Shown here: in pieces, positions 17,724 through 26,097 of the stretch
Position numbering within the stretch: position 1 is the stretch's first letter
How the letters are laid out: every line of letters starts with the position of its first letter
Origin: Acidobacteriota bacterium
Lineage (GTDB): Bacteria; Acidobacteriota; Terriglobia; Terriglobales; Acidobacteriaceae
Assembly: GCA_003225075.1 (NCBI GenBank)
Contig: QIAP01000049.1
Coordinates: 1-61,214, forward strand
DNA length: 61,214 nucleotides
Direction: 5' to 3'
Program-made: the position numbers and the translations under genes
The notes under the pieces: generated by a model
Seen by the model: the letters and a program-made list of their open reading frames with translations, nothing else
Told to the model about the DNA's origin: nothing
Database searches by the model: none

Positions 17724-19910
17724 TCAAGGAAGCAACCCAAAGACTGTGAGCTGGTTCCGGCCGGCAACATAGACTTTGCCATTCACCACGGTCGGCACAC
17801 TGAACTTCACTGACAAGCCAGCCGCGTCGCGTGTCGCATTTTGATTTGAGCTGTAGAGCAGGTTGGCGAGATTAGTCGCATCGAAGGCCAGGAGCACCGC
17901 CTGGCCGGTATTATTCAGGTAAGTACTTTCCTGCAGAACCCACATAATCCCATTCGATGTGCCATTGGCGGAAATCGACGGTGTGGGTGCGGGATAGAGG
18001 AATGTAACCGACGTCTGCGAACTCGGGGGAGTCGAAAGCATTCCGCTCACCGGGTCGATCGAATAAGCTTTGACACGGTCCGCGATGTTCTGCTCTGATG
18101 CACCACCCAGGTATAGGGTTCGGTTCCATGAGGCGGGAGAGTTCCAAGCCCCCGGATTCGCGCCCGGTATCGACTGCAGGACATGATCGGTCGTGGTGTC
18201 GAAGTGCCCCATGTTATCGCGGTCGATCACGTAAATCCTGCCCTCCTTGCCGCACAAAAAAAGCAAGTGTTGAGGAGAACCAAACGGCTGGTCTAGCAGC
18301 AAAACTCCACCCGCGCCTAAATCCACATCTCCAGCGTTTAAGCTGGCGTAATTGAATGGCGTGAAGTAATCGGAAACAGCGAATGTGCCTGCGATCGCCG
18401 GGCCGAGTTTAACTACGCTGCTCCCATAGTTTCCGCTCGCCACATTGAAAGACCCGTTTCCCGTGGCAAACAAAACCGAGCTGCCATCACCCGCGGGGCC
18501 CGCACCGCTTGCCCATATCCCACCCTCCGTTCCGTTCGCAGTCGCATTCCAAACGGCCATCTGATTCAGGTTTTGCGCATCGTAGGCAACGACCCAGCCG
18601 TGGTAAGGGTCGACATCGCACAATGAGGCCCAAGCGATGTAGACAAGACCGTTTTGCAGGAGCAAGGCCGGCCGCTGATTCTCCGATTGTGGGTTGAAGG
18701 ATACTTTACCGTTTAGCGAACCCGCGCCAGTTCCGTTCACAGTCGCCTGAATGAGCACGGGACCGCCAAACTTCTCCGCCCCGGTGCCCACATCGAGGGC
18801 GTGCAGTCGCTGCACAAAAGTGCCGTTTTCCTTTGTCCTGGCCACCACATACAACGTGCCATTTGCAGGATCAATTACCGGCGTTCCTGTAATGCCAATT
18901 TCTGGACGTAGTGAGGTGCAGCTTACGTCCGCCGTGGAAAGAGTGGTGATGCCATTGGCTGGGTCGATGAAGTTTTCTTGCCACAGCGGCAGCCCGCTGT
19001 GATCGGCATCAAAAGCATAGACGCTATCGTGCTCAGTCGCCACGTACACCACATTGTGCGTACCTAGTCCAGGCACGGTCACGTTCGGCATGTAGAGCGG
19101 TTGTGCGTACCCTGCGCCATCAATCAAGACTGAAAATAGCTTCCCGAAGTTTGCAGTATTGACATTCTGCGGGGTTAGGATGATCTCCTTCACGTTCTGT
19201 CCGGTGCGCGCGTTGTCGTTGTGGTAGGTGAGTACGCTGGCCGGTGTTCCGGTGTTGGCATTCACCGTCAAGTTCGCAGCACTGCTGGTAACTGAGCCCA
19301 AAGAATTGCTCACCACGACTGTGAACGCGGAACCGCTGTCCCCCAACGCGGTCGGAGGCGTGATGTACGTTGCCGAGGTTGCGCCCGAAATGGAGACTCC
19401 GTTCTTGTGCCACTGGTAGGTTAAGGGAGGCGTTCCAGCCGCCCAGACACTGAATGTGGCCGTTTGGCCTGCTTTGACTGTCTGGCTGGCGGGCTGGATG
19501 GTAATCGATGGTGGGCCGGCATTGACATGAAGAATGGCCGCCCTGCTGCTCACGTTTCCCACGGAATTGCTAACCACCATGACGAATTGAGATCCACTAT
19601 CGGCGGCGGTCGTGGCGGTCATGGTGTAACTCGAAGATGTGGCGCCAGAAATGGCAGTGCCGTTCTTCTGCCATTGATAATTGAGCGGAGCCGTGCCGGT
19701 CGCAGCGCCAGTGAATGTCGCTGCTTGCCCTTCGGTCACCGTCTGGTCCACCGGCTGCGTTGTGATTGTTGGGGCGATCGGGTCAGTGCTGGTGCCGGAA
19801 CCACCGCCACAACCAGTCAGATTCAAAAGGAGAAGCGCGGTAAAGAAGAATAGAAAACAATATGCTCGCGTCGGCCGGTAGGGTCTAAGGAAAGTCTTAT
19901 ACGCTCTCAT
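17724..19910 (-). CDS. Lipoprotein with two Ig-like domains and a PQQ-like beta-propeller
   Basis: 728 residues. A signal peptide ends in LTGC, giving lipidated Cys34, then a Gly/Ser/Thr linker. Two tandem Ig-like domains (about 45-130 and 133-217) each contain an L.YQW.KNG..ISGAT..[ST]Y motif. The C-terminal 500 residues form a propeller-like domain with repeated VVYVATEHDSVYAFDAD and GRIYVIDRDN blades. No PEP-CTERM tail. The exact start lacks a strong Shine-Dalgarno. It lies 41 bases downstream of the sigma-54 activator gene on the same strand and may be co-transcribed with it. Adhesion or carbohydrate binding is possible; I see no catalytic motif. Confidence 0.82.
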   Translation of the reverse strand: MRAYKTFLRPYRPTRAYCFLFFFTALLLLNLTGCGGGSGTSTDPIAPTITTQPVDQTVTEGQAATFTGAATGTAPLNYQWQKNGTAISGATSSSYTMTATTAADSGSQFVMVVSNSVGNVSSRAAILHVNAGPPSITIQPASQTVKAGQTATFSVWAAGTPPLTYQWHKNGVSISGATSATYITPPTALGDSGSAFTVVVSNSLGSVTSSAANLTVNANTGTPASVLTYHNDNARTGQNVKEIILTPQNVNTANFGKLFSVLIDGAGYAQPLYMPNVTVPGLGTHNVVYVATEHDSVYAFDADHSGLPLWQENFIDPANGITTLSTADVSCTSLRPEIGITGTPVIDPANGTLYVVARTKENGTFVQRLHALDVGTGAEKFGGPVLIQATVNGTGAGSLNGKVSFNPQSENQRPALLLQNGLVYIAWASLCDVDPYHGWVVAYDAQNLNQMAVWNATANGTEGGIWASGAGPAGDGSSVLFATGNGSFNVASGNYGSSVVKLGPAIAGTFAVSDYFTPFNYASLNAGDVDLGAGGVLLLDQPFGSPQHLLFLCGKEGRIYVIDRDNMGHFDTTTDHVLQSIPGANPGAWNSPASWNRTLYLGGASEQNIADRVKAYSIDPVSGMLSTPPSSQTSVTFLYPAPTPSISANGTSNGIMWVLQESTYLNNTGQAVLLAFDATNLANLLYSSNQNATRDAAGLSVKFSVPTVVNGKVYVAGRNQLTVFGLLP

Positions 19911-19951
19911 GTCTCGGGTTCTAGCGTCGAGTCTTGGTGACGGTTAAGACT

Positions 19952-21013
19952 CTAATCCGCGGCCACAGTCGAATTTGCCAATTCAGCCTGCCGGCGTCGC
20001 GTGCGATTAGAAGGCAGTCCCGCATCGCGAATCTTATAAAGCAGCGCGCGGTAGCTGATGCTTAGAGCTCGAGCCGATTGCTTTCGATTCCAGTGATTGG
20101 CTTGCAGCACTTTTAGGATCACCTTGCGTTCCAGTTCGCGCACCGCCTGGCGGGTCAACTTTTTTAGCGAAATAGGACCGTCGAGATTAATGTCCGGATT
20201 GAACATTTCCTGTTCACGCGTTACCAGGTCGCTGCTGATAGCCTCTTCATTACCCAGAATCACGTAGCGTTTCACCAGATTTTCAAGTTCCCTGATATTC
20301 CCGGGCCAGTGGTACTTCTGCAGGAGACCCATTACTTCGCCCGATAGCGCCCGCGCGCGGCAGTTGTACTTGCGGTTGTAATACTCCAGGAAGTAATGCA
20401 CCAGATCTTCGATGTCGCCCCGCCTTTCGCGCAGGGGCGGAAGGTACAGATTTACTACGTTGATGCGATAGAACAAATCCTGGCGGAATGTTCCACTTTC
20501 AATTTCATGCTCCAGATGCCGGTTGGTCGCGCACACCACCCGCACTTCGACTTTCTTATCCTCTTGCGCTCCAATACGGCAGAATTGGCCATCCTGCAAT
20601 AGCTGCAGCAACTTGGATTGAAGTCCCAGATCCAATTCAGAAATTTCATCCAGAAATAGGGTTCCCCGATGTGCCATCTCCACGCGGCCCGGTTTCATTC
20701 CGAAAGCGCCCGTGAACGCGCCCTTTTCGTAGCCAAAAAGCTCACTTTCCAGCAACGTGCCCGGAATCGCGGGGCAGTTGACTTTAACGAATGGCCCACT
20801 CTTCCAAGGCGACAAGGTGTGGATCATACGGGCAATGATGTCCTTGCCCGTGCCGCTTTCGCCTTGAATCAGCACTGGGACATTTGCGCCAGCCACCTTG
20901 TCCAACCGCTCCCGTAGCGCTTGCATGCCCTCGGAATGGCCGAAGATGACGGCCTCGGGCGGAATTTCGCCAAGGGCTTGAATCAGAGCACTAACAGAAT
21001 TTGTCGTCGTCAT
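19952..21013 (-). CDS. Sigma-54-dependent transcriptional activator without receiver domain
   Basis: About 353 residues from the ATG at 21013; a longer reading from 21088 adds a Cys-rich stretch that looks non-coding. The AAA+ domain carries Walker A GESGTGKD, an intact ELFGYEKGAFTGAF sigma-54 contact loop, Walker B GTLFLDEISEL, the arginine-finger region and PGNIRELEN. The C-terminal Fis-type helix-turn-helix is NHWNRKQSARALSISYRALL. It has only a short N-terminal extension and no receiver or GAF domain, so activity may be set by expression or a partner. Upstream and on the same strand is a PilZ gene; downstream is the Ig/propeller lipoprotein. Confidence 0.92.
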   Translation of the reverse strand: MTTTNSVSALIQALGEIPPEAVIFGHSEGMQALRERLDKVAGANVPVLIQGESGTGKDIIARMIHTLSPWKSGPFVKVNCPAIPGTLLESELFGYEKGAFTGAFGMKPGRVEMAHRGTLFLDEISELDLGLQSKLLQLLQDGQFCRIGAQEDKKVEVRVVCATNRHLEHEIESGTFRQDLFYRINVVNLYLPPLRERRGDIEDLVHYFLEYYNRKYNCRARALSGEVMGLLQKYHWPGNIRELENLVKRYVILGNEEAISSDLVTREQEMFNPDINLDGPISLKKLTRQAVRELERKVILKVLQANHWNRKQSARALSISYRALLYKIRDAGLPSNRTRRRQAELANSTVAAD

Positions 21014-21155
21014 AATAGATTTCTCATTGCCACACCGCGTACTGGTGCACCCGGAGAGCCAAACGAAAGAGACACATCCCCTAGGCACTAAAAACGCTGT
21101 TAACTACACCATTTCTAAAAACTTAGAGAGCCTCGCCGACAAGAGATATTAGACT

Positions 21156-21182
21156 GCTGAGGTGGACCTTTTAGGCCTCAGC
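21156..21182. other. Inverted repeat between PilZ gene and activator gene
   Basis: GCTGAGG at 21156-21162 and CCTCAGC at 21176-21182 form a perfect 7-base stem around a 13-base loop. It lies 26 bases beyond the PilZ stop on the minus strand, but no T-run follows, so it is at best a weak terminator or an operator for the activator gene. Confidence 0.35.
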
Positions 21183-21208
21183 GAGGCTTTGGCTGTGGGA
21201 AAAGATTT

Positions 21209-21592
21209 TCACACGGAAGAAGTAAGTTTCCGTCTTACCCGGGTGGCCTTGGCACTGGAATGGTTCAGTAGAGGACGAGAGAATTTTAGACCGAGCAGAT
21301 AGTAACCTTCGGCGTGGGTTACCCTCACCGCCTTAGCACGCAATGTTCGGGAGGCCCGGGGGAGGCTAGCGGCGGCGGCCAGAGGTGCGCTGGGAATTTC
21401 GAGTAGAACCTGTGCTGAATGCGGCAAAGCTCGGCGCACTGCAACCAGGGCTCCGCCAGCGCCTATGTTCAGTGCGGTTGCGAACTCCAGGAATTCTTTA
21501 CCCTTTTCGTCACGGCTGCGCACAAAAACGGGGATTGCCAAGGGTAAACGCATCCACTTGCGCCGATCAATTTCTGGTCCCCTTCGAATCAA
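21209..21592 (-). CDS. PilZ-domain protein
   Basis: 127 residues. The cyclic-di-GMP-binding pattern appears as RRKWMRLPLAIPV (RxxxR-type motif, about residues 10-22) and, about 27 residues later, ALNIGAGGALV in place of the usual [DN]xSxxG. The Ser of the second motif is replaced by Gly/Ala, so nucleotide binding is uncertain. The start is TTG at 21592 with AAGGGG upstream; no better start exists in frame. Adjacent to the sigma-54 activator, it may report cyclic-di-GMP to surface or EPS functions. Confidence 0.72.
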   Translation of the reverse strand: MIRRGPEIDRRKWMRLPLAIPVFVRSRDEKGKEFLEFATALNIGAGGALVAVRRALPHSAQVLLEIPSAPLAAAASLPRASRTLRAKAVRVTHAEGYYLLGLKFSRPLLNHSSAKATRVRRKLTSSV

Positions 21593-21823
21593 GAAGGCCC
21601 CTTAAAAAGCTAGCTTTATCTTCCATTTTCCCGCACCTGGGGGGCCAAACCAGGGTGACTAGGGATGAAGTCACGCGAGTCAGCCTCGAAAAACGGATGT
21701 GGATTTATCAAATAGCCCATCCCTTAAGGCATTTGGTTATCGGGGATTCTTTCGCCAATTGGCTTTGGACACCCCTAACTGGGCATTTGGCATGGGGAAA
21801 CAGTGCAACCTTTTACCACTCTG

Positions 21824-21839
21824 TGACAACTAAGTGTCA
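21824..21839. repeat. Small inverted repeat upstream of kinase promoter
   Basis: TGACA (21824-21828) and TGTCA (21835-21839) are exact inverted pentamers separated by 6 bases, 7 bases before the -35 hexamer. The spacing suits a dimeric activator, but the repeat is short. Confidence 0.3.
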
Positions 21840-21846
21840 TTTCCCG

Positions 21847-21874
21847 TTGACAGGTGGAAAAAGTGTGGCATACT
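21847..21874 (+). promoter_or_regulatory. Candidate sigma-70 promoter for the kinase-regulator pair
   Basis: TTGACA (21847-21852) is a perfect -35; 16 bases later CATACT (21869-21874) matches the -10 consensus at four of six positions. It predicts a leader of about 70 bases before the ATG at 21949. Confidence 0.45.
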
Positions 21875-21948
21875 TAAGATGCTACCAGCAATCCCCTTGG
21901 ACAGTTTTTGTCCCCTCCCCGCCGTGCCAAACCACGCGTTCGTAGACT

Positions 21949-22875
21949 ATGTCTCTAACACCTGACAATACGTGTCTCTCGCAGCCAGGTGAATCCAAAG
22001 CCGTGGAAGATCTTCGTCCTACGGATCCATATTCTCAACTGGCGAATCAGCAGGAACTGTTTCAGGAATATACCCAGCTTCGTGAGCGTTTTCAGCGGAC
22101 GACGAACGCCCTCGCCTCCGCCGCTCACGATCTGAAAACTCCGCTGGCAATTTTGAATGGCTACATGGAACTGCTGCAGAGTGAAAAACTGGGTACGTTG
22201 AACGAGAGACAGCGCGAAGTTTTGCGTGATATGCACATTAGCGGCCAGCGCTTGCAACATTTCATTCAGGATTTCCTGACCTTCAGCGTTCTCGAAACCG
22301 GTGGATTGAAGATGCAGTATGAGGCCGGCGACATGAATACTTGTCTCTCCGAGGTCTGCCGTCTCTGGTCACCGCGTTTTCAGGAAAAAGGACTCGCGCT
22401 CTATTTTCTCGCTAACGACAAGTTGCAGCCCTTTCCATTCGATTCCGCCAAAGTGCAACGCGTGGTTTCGAATTTTCTGGAGAACGCCTCCAAGTTTACG
22501 CCCGCGGGAGGCACGGTATGGCTGCATGCAGAGCCGCACATGTGGGAACGTCGAAATGCGACCAAGCCAGGAGTGCGCGGTGAACGCCGCCGCCAGAATG
22601 TTTCTCAACCAAACTCGACCAAGGTAAGCGTTTCGGACACTGGACCCGGGATCCCGCCTGAATATCATTTGGAAGTGTTTGACGATTTCTTCCGATTACC
22701 TACGAATGAAAATCAGGAAGGGATGGGTCTGGGCCTGGCGATTGCCCGTCGCCTGGTGCATGGCATGGGCGGCAAGATTTGGGTCGAAAGCGAGCCCGGT
22801 GCGGGATGTAAATTCTCCTTTCTGGTTCCACTCCAGCCCGCAGCTAATGTCTCCACTCGAGGAAAAAGCAAATGA
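21949..22875 (+). CDS. Cytoplasmic sensor histidine kinase
   Basis: 308 residues without a membrane segment. HisKA H-box is AHDLKTPLAILNGYMELL with phospho-acceptor His60; the N-box is NFLENASKFTP, the G1 box DTGPGIP and the G2 box GMGLGLAIARR. The first 50 residues are a short helix-forming region with no PAS or GAF domain. Between N-box and G1 a basic, low-complexity stretch (about residues 199-220) is inserted. The stop overlaps the start of the response regulator (ATGA), so the pair is a translationally coupled two-component system. The input signal is unknown; it could be a soluble or protein partner. Confidence 0.93.
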   Translation: MSLTPDNTCLSQPGESKAVEDLRPTDPYSQLANQQELFQEYTQLRERFQRTTNALASAAHDLKTPLAILNGYMELLQSEKLGTLNERQREVLRDMHISGQRLQHFIQDFLTFSVLETGGLKMQYEAGDMNTCLSEVCRLWSPRFQEKGLALYFLANDKLQPFPFDSAKVQRVVSNFLENASKFTPAGGTVWLHAEPHMWERRNATKPGVRGERRRQNVSQPNSTKVSVSDTGPGIPPEYHLEVFDDFFRLPTNENQEGMGLGLAIARRLVHGMGGKIWVESEPGAGCKFSFLVPLQPAANVSTRGKSK

Positions 22876-24284
22876 CTGATGCGGCCAATATCTTACTGGT
22901 CGACGACGAACCGGGGATGCTCCGTTACATTCGGACCCTGCTCGAAGTGGATGACTATAAAGTCGAAACTGCTTCCACCGGTGAAGAGGCCGTAGATCGG
23001 GTGCAGAAGGGCCTGCAGCCGGACCTGGTGCTTCTCGATCTACTGATGCCGGGCATTGACGGCTTGCAAACACTCGAACAATTGCGGCAACTCCAGCCCA
23101 GCGTCAAGGTTGTGATGCTTTCCTGCGTGAACGACACCCGCAAGGTGGTGCAGGCGATGCGCCTGGGAGCGCATGATTATTTAACCAAGCCGTTTCAGAA
23201 AGCTGAACTCGACGCAGTTGTCGATCAATGTCTGGGCACCACCCAGCAGGCTTATGCCGGTGAGGTCGAGGAACTTTGCGATGACGTATTTTTTGTCGCT
23301 GCCAGCCCGGCCATGCGTAAGATTCGTTCGCAGGCCGCCCTGGTAGCTAATGTAGACATTCCAGTTCTGCTCCTGGGCGAGAGTGGTACCGGCAAAGAAG
23401 TGTTGGCCCGGCTGCTTCACAAGCTTTCTCCGCGCGCCCACCGGACTTTCCTCAAAGTCAATTGCGCCGCGGTTCCCGGCGATTTGCTGGAGAGCGAATT
23501 GTTCGGTTATGAAGCTGGAGCATTTACCGGCGCCACTCATCCCAAGCCAGGTAAGTTTGAAATCTGCAATAAGGGAACGATTCTACTCGATGAAATCGGA
23601 GAAATGCCGCCGCTCCTGCAAGCCAAGCTGCTGCATGTTTTGCAGGACGGTCAGTTCTCACGTCTGGGTAGCCGGACCGTAACTAAAGTGGACGTGCGCA
23701 TTCTCGCCGCCACCAATATCAACATCCCCGAAGCACTGGCCACCAAGCGCTTGCGCGAGGATCTTTATTACCGGCTCAATGCCTTTACCTTGCAAATCCC
23801 ACCATTACGTGAGCGCAAGGAGGAGGTTCCCATCCTGTTGAAGCATTTCATGTCGCGCATGTCGGAGCGCTACGCCCGCTCGCCGCTCCCGTTAACCCAG
23901 GTCCTGCTTGCGGCATGTCACGAGTACTCGTGGCCCGGCAACCTGCGCGAACTCAGTAACTTTGTGAAGCGTTATTTGATTTTGGGAGATGAGAAATTGG
24001 CCGTGGCCGAATTGAATCCCAAGAACGACAGCACCGGGGGCGCGCGCGGGGAATACGGCGCCAAAGTATCCGCGGATCAGGCTGGCGGTTTGAAGTCGCT
24101 TGCCCGCAACGCCAAAGATGAAGCCGAAGCGGAAGCCATCACTAAGGCGCTCGAGGAAACCAACTGGAACCGGAAGCAAGCCGCGGCGTTACTGCAAATC
24201 AGCTACAAGGCGCTACTGTACAAGATCCGTCAATACGGAATCGCGCAGACGAAAAGCCACCACAAACTAACCGCCGGCGCTTAG
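22872..24284 (+). CDS. NtrC-family sigma-54 response regulator
   Basis: 470 residues: receiver domain (about 5-120; acidic pocket DDE at 11-13, phospho-acceptor Asp56 in VLLDLLMPG, Lys in LTKPFQ), AAA+ domain (Walker A GESGTGKE, intact GAFTGA loop, Walker B GTILLDEIGEM) and a Fis-type helix-turn-helix at the end (TNWNRKQAAALLQISYKALL). It should activate sigma-54 promoters when phosphorylated by the overlapping upstream kinase. The layout resembles PrsR-type regulators of exosortase systems, but the kinase partner is soluble, unlike PrsK, so the assignment to EPS control is inference. Confidence 0.94.
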   Translation: MTDAANILLVDDEPGMLRYIRTLLEVDDYKVETASTGEEAVDRVQKGLQPDLVLLDLLMPGIDGLQTLEQLRQLQPSVKVVMLSCVNDTRKVVQAMRLGAHDYLTKPFQKAELDAVVDQCLGTTQQAYAGEVEELCDDVFFVAASPAMRKIRSQAALVANVDIPVLLLGESGTGKEVLARLLHKLSPRAHRTFLKVNCAAVPGDLLESELFGYEAGAFTGATHPKPGKFEICNKGTILLDEIGEMPPLLQAKLLHVLQDGQFSRLGSRTVTKVDVRILAATNINIPEALATKRLREDLYYRLNAFTLQIPPLRERKEEVPILLKHFMSRMSERYARSPLPLTQVLLAACHEYSWPGNLRELSNFVKRYLILGDEKLAVAELNPKNDSTGGARGEYGAKVSADQAGGLKSLARNAKDEAEAEAITKALEETNWNRKQAAALLQISYKALLYKIRQYGIAQTKSHHKLTAGA

Positions 24285-24359
24285 GCCCGCCAATCTTCCC
24301 GCTCCTAATTTCGATAAGGGATTGCCACGATTGTCTGTGATCGTACTTCACGAGCCTAT

Positions 24360-25985
24360 TCACTTCTTCGCCAAATAGGTCCTCGCCACGGACAGTTCGC
24401 TACGCGCAGTCTGACTATGTGCGCAGTTATTCAGAAGCTTGCTGTAGTACCGCCGGGCCCGTACACCATCACCCGCAAGCTCGGCAGCTCGCGCGGCGCC
24501 AGCCAGGCTATGGAATCGCTCCGGTGCACTCTGCAATGAAGTTTCGTAAGCCAACAAGGCTTCGGCTGGACGGTTCAGTTCGAGCAGTAAGTCCCCCAAC
24601 AATTCAGCCGCCGGAAGCACGGCCCCGGGCGTAATAGGGTGCTTGGCCATCGAGCTCTCAAGGTCAGCGGCAGAGCGCATTAAAGCGATCGTCTGATCTT
24701 CGTTATCACCGTGCTTCGTTTGCGCGTGAGCCAGCCACGCGGAATCTTCTCGTACCAACACCTCTGTCTGATCCGCCCAGTAATCCTGTCTGGATTGCCG
24801 AAGCTGATCTCTTATTGCCTGAACTTTGTTTAGGCTCTGCCGAGCGGCAACGAAGTCGCCCGTGTGAGCATATCCCATGGCCTTGGCCCAATAAGTAACA
24901 GCTTCCGTGTACGGAAACGCACTGGGTCGAGGAACAAGTGCAGCCGCTTCCGCCCAGCTTCGGCGTTCCATTGCATAACGCGCCGGCACCACGGCGAGAA
25001 CGTAGCTGCCGGTGAGGTTGTCCGGTTGAATCTTCGAAATTTGACTGACCTCTTTGACCAGTGCCGCAGCGTCTTCGTCCTGCCCGCCTTGCAACAATGA
25101 GTAAACCAGATAGTCGGTAGGGTGTAGCCGCTGGTCCCAGGCCGCGTCCATGTTGACGTCTCGCTCGTATTTCTTGCCTGCCTTCACAGCAGCAAGATTT
25201 GAGTTCGCGGCGTCATCCCACAGCCCTACCCGCACGAAAATGTGTGACGGCATGTGCAATGCGTGCGGTACTGCCGGAGCAATCCTGGCATATCGCCGGG
25301 CAGCCTCGAGTCCCTGGCTAGCGAGCACCGGATTGTCATAGCTGTGGAGGATGTAGTGCGCCACACCGGGATGGTCAGGCTGGGTGGTTAATATCTTTTC
25401 CAATATGGCGCCGGCCTGGCGCTGATTGGCGTACGTCTTGTCTGTGGGCGACGCAGAGGCCACCAGAGAAAGAGCGTAGAAGACGGCGGCCTCGGAATCC
25501 TGCGGATTGCTCCGATACACTCGCTCCATGGCTTGCGAATACGTACGATTGCGGCTGAGATAGTCAAGGCTGGGATCGGCTTCATAAAAGGCGCCAAGAG
25601 CAGCAATGTAGGCGCGCTCCCGCTCGGTCTTGGCCTCCAGCGCTTTCGACTTTCTGATCGCGGACACGCCCTTCTGCAAAGCATCGGCTGTTGGCGGTTC
25701 CCAGAGTGGATGGTAGTAACTCATGGCCACGCCCCACCATGCCATGGCACAAGTGGGATCGGCGTCAGCGACGGAAGAGAAGGAGCGAGCCGCCTCCTCG
25801 TACCAGAACGAGTGCAACATCGCTACGGAGCGGGAAAAAACCTTCTGCGCGGCTGGCGAGCAGGACACTGGGAAGCTAACGCTTCCCACCTCCCCAATAG
25901 CAGGGCCGTGATCGTGCCCTTGATCGGCCGGCAACCATACAGGAATCACTACGAGAAGAAGCAGAATGCGTAGTTTGGGGGCCAT
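24360..25985 (-). CDS. Secreted TPR-containing protein
   Basis: 541 residues. A signal peptide (LRILLLLVVIPVWLPA) is followed by a His-rich HDHG stretch and helical repeats of TPR type, including AAQKVFSRSVAMLHSFWYEEA and AMAWWGVAMSYYHPLWEPP. C-terminal units (PAEALLAYETSLQSAPERF) are clear TPRs. This family is common in soil bacteria next to secreted proteins and has no known reaction. It is convergent with the response regulator gene and follows the SBBP gene on the same strand by about 110 bases. The role is probably periplasmic scaffolding. Confidence 0.8.
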   Translation of the reverse strand: MAPKLRILLLLVVIPVWLPADQGHDHGPAIGEVGSVSFPVSCSPAAQKVFSRSVAMLHSFWYEEAARSFSSVADADPTCAMAWWGVAMSYYHPLWEPPTADALQKGVSAIRKSKALEAKTERERAYIAALGAFYEADPSLDYLSRNRTYSQAMERVYRSNPQDSEAAVFYALSLVASASPTDKTYANQRQAGAILEKILTTQPDHPGVAHYILHSYDNPVLASQGLEAARRYARIAPAVPHALHMPSHIFVRVGLWDDAANSNLAAVKAGKKYERDVNMDAAWDQRLHPTDYLVYSLLQGGQDEDAAALVKEVSQISKIQPDNLTGSYVLAVVPARYAMERRSWAEAAALVPRPSAFPYTEAVTYWAKAMGYAHTGDFVAARQSLNKVQAIRDQLRQSRQDYWADQTEVLVREDSAWLAHAQTKHGDNEDQTIALMRSAADLESSMAKHPITPGAVLPAAELLGDLLLELNRPAEALLAYETSLQSAPERFHSLAGAARAAELAGDGVRARRYYSKLLNNCAHSQTARSELSVARTYLAKK

Positions 25986-26097
25986 TATTTTCGCCGCCTC
26001 TCAAAACGATTGCACAAGGGTACGCAAATATTAGGCGAGCGCGGTTGCGGAGTTCAACTTTCTCTGCGCACGAATAAGATGTGTCCAGGCTTCGCCG

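Larger units (their letters stand above)
21593..21948. promoter_or_regulatory. Divergent intergenic region upstream of histidine kinase
   Basis: 356 bases with no credible ORF, holding promoters for the PilZ gene (left) and the histidine kinase (right). The right-hand half has the promoter and inverted repeat listed separately. The centre holds a small palindrome GCCAATTGGC; nothing else recognised. Confidence 0.5.

Noticed and set aside
21385-21945. 186-codon plus-strand frame across the PilZ gene and its upstream region
   Set aside because: Overlaps PilZ antisense, covers a promoter region and has no recognisable domain.
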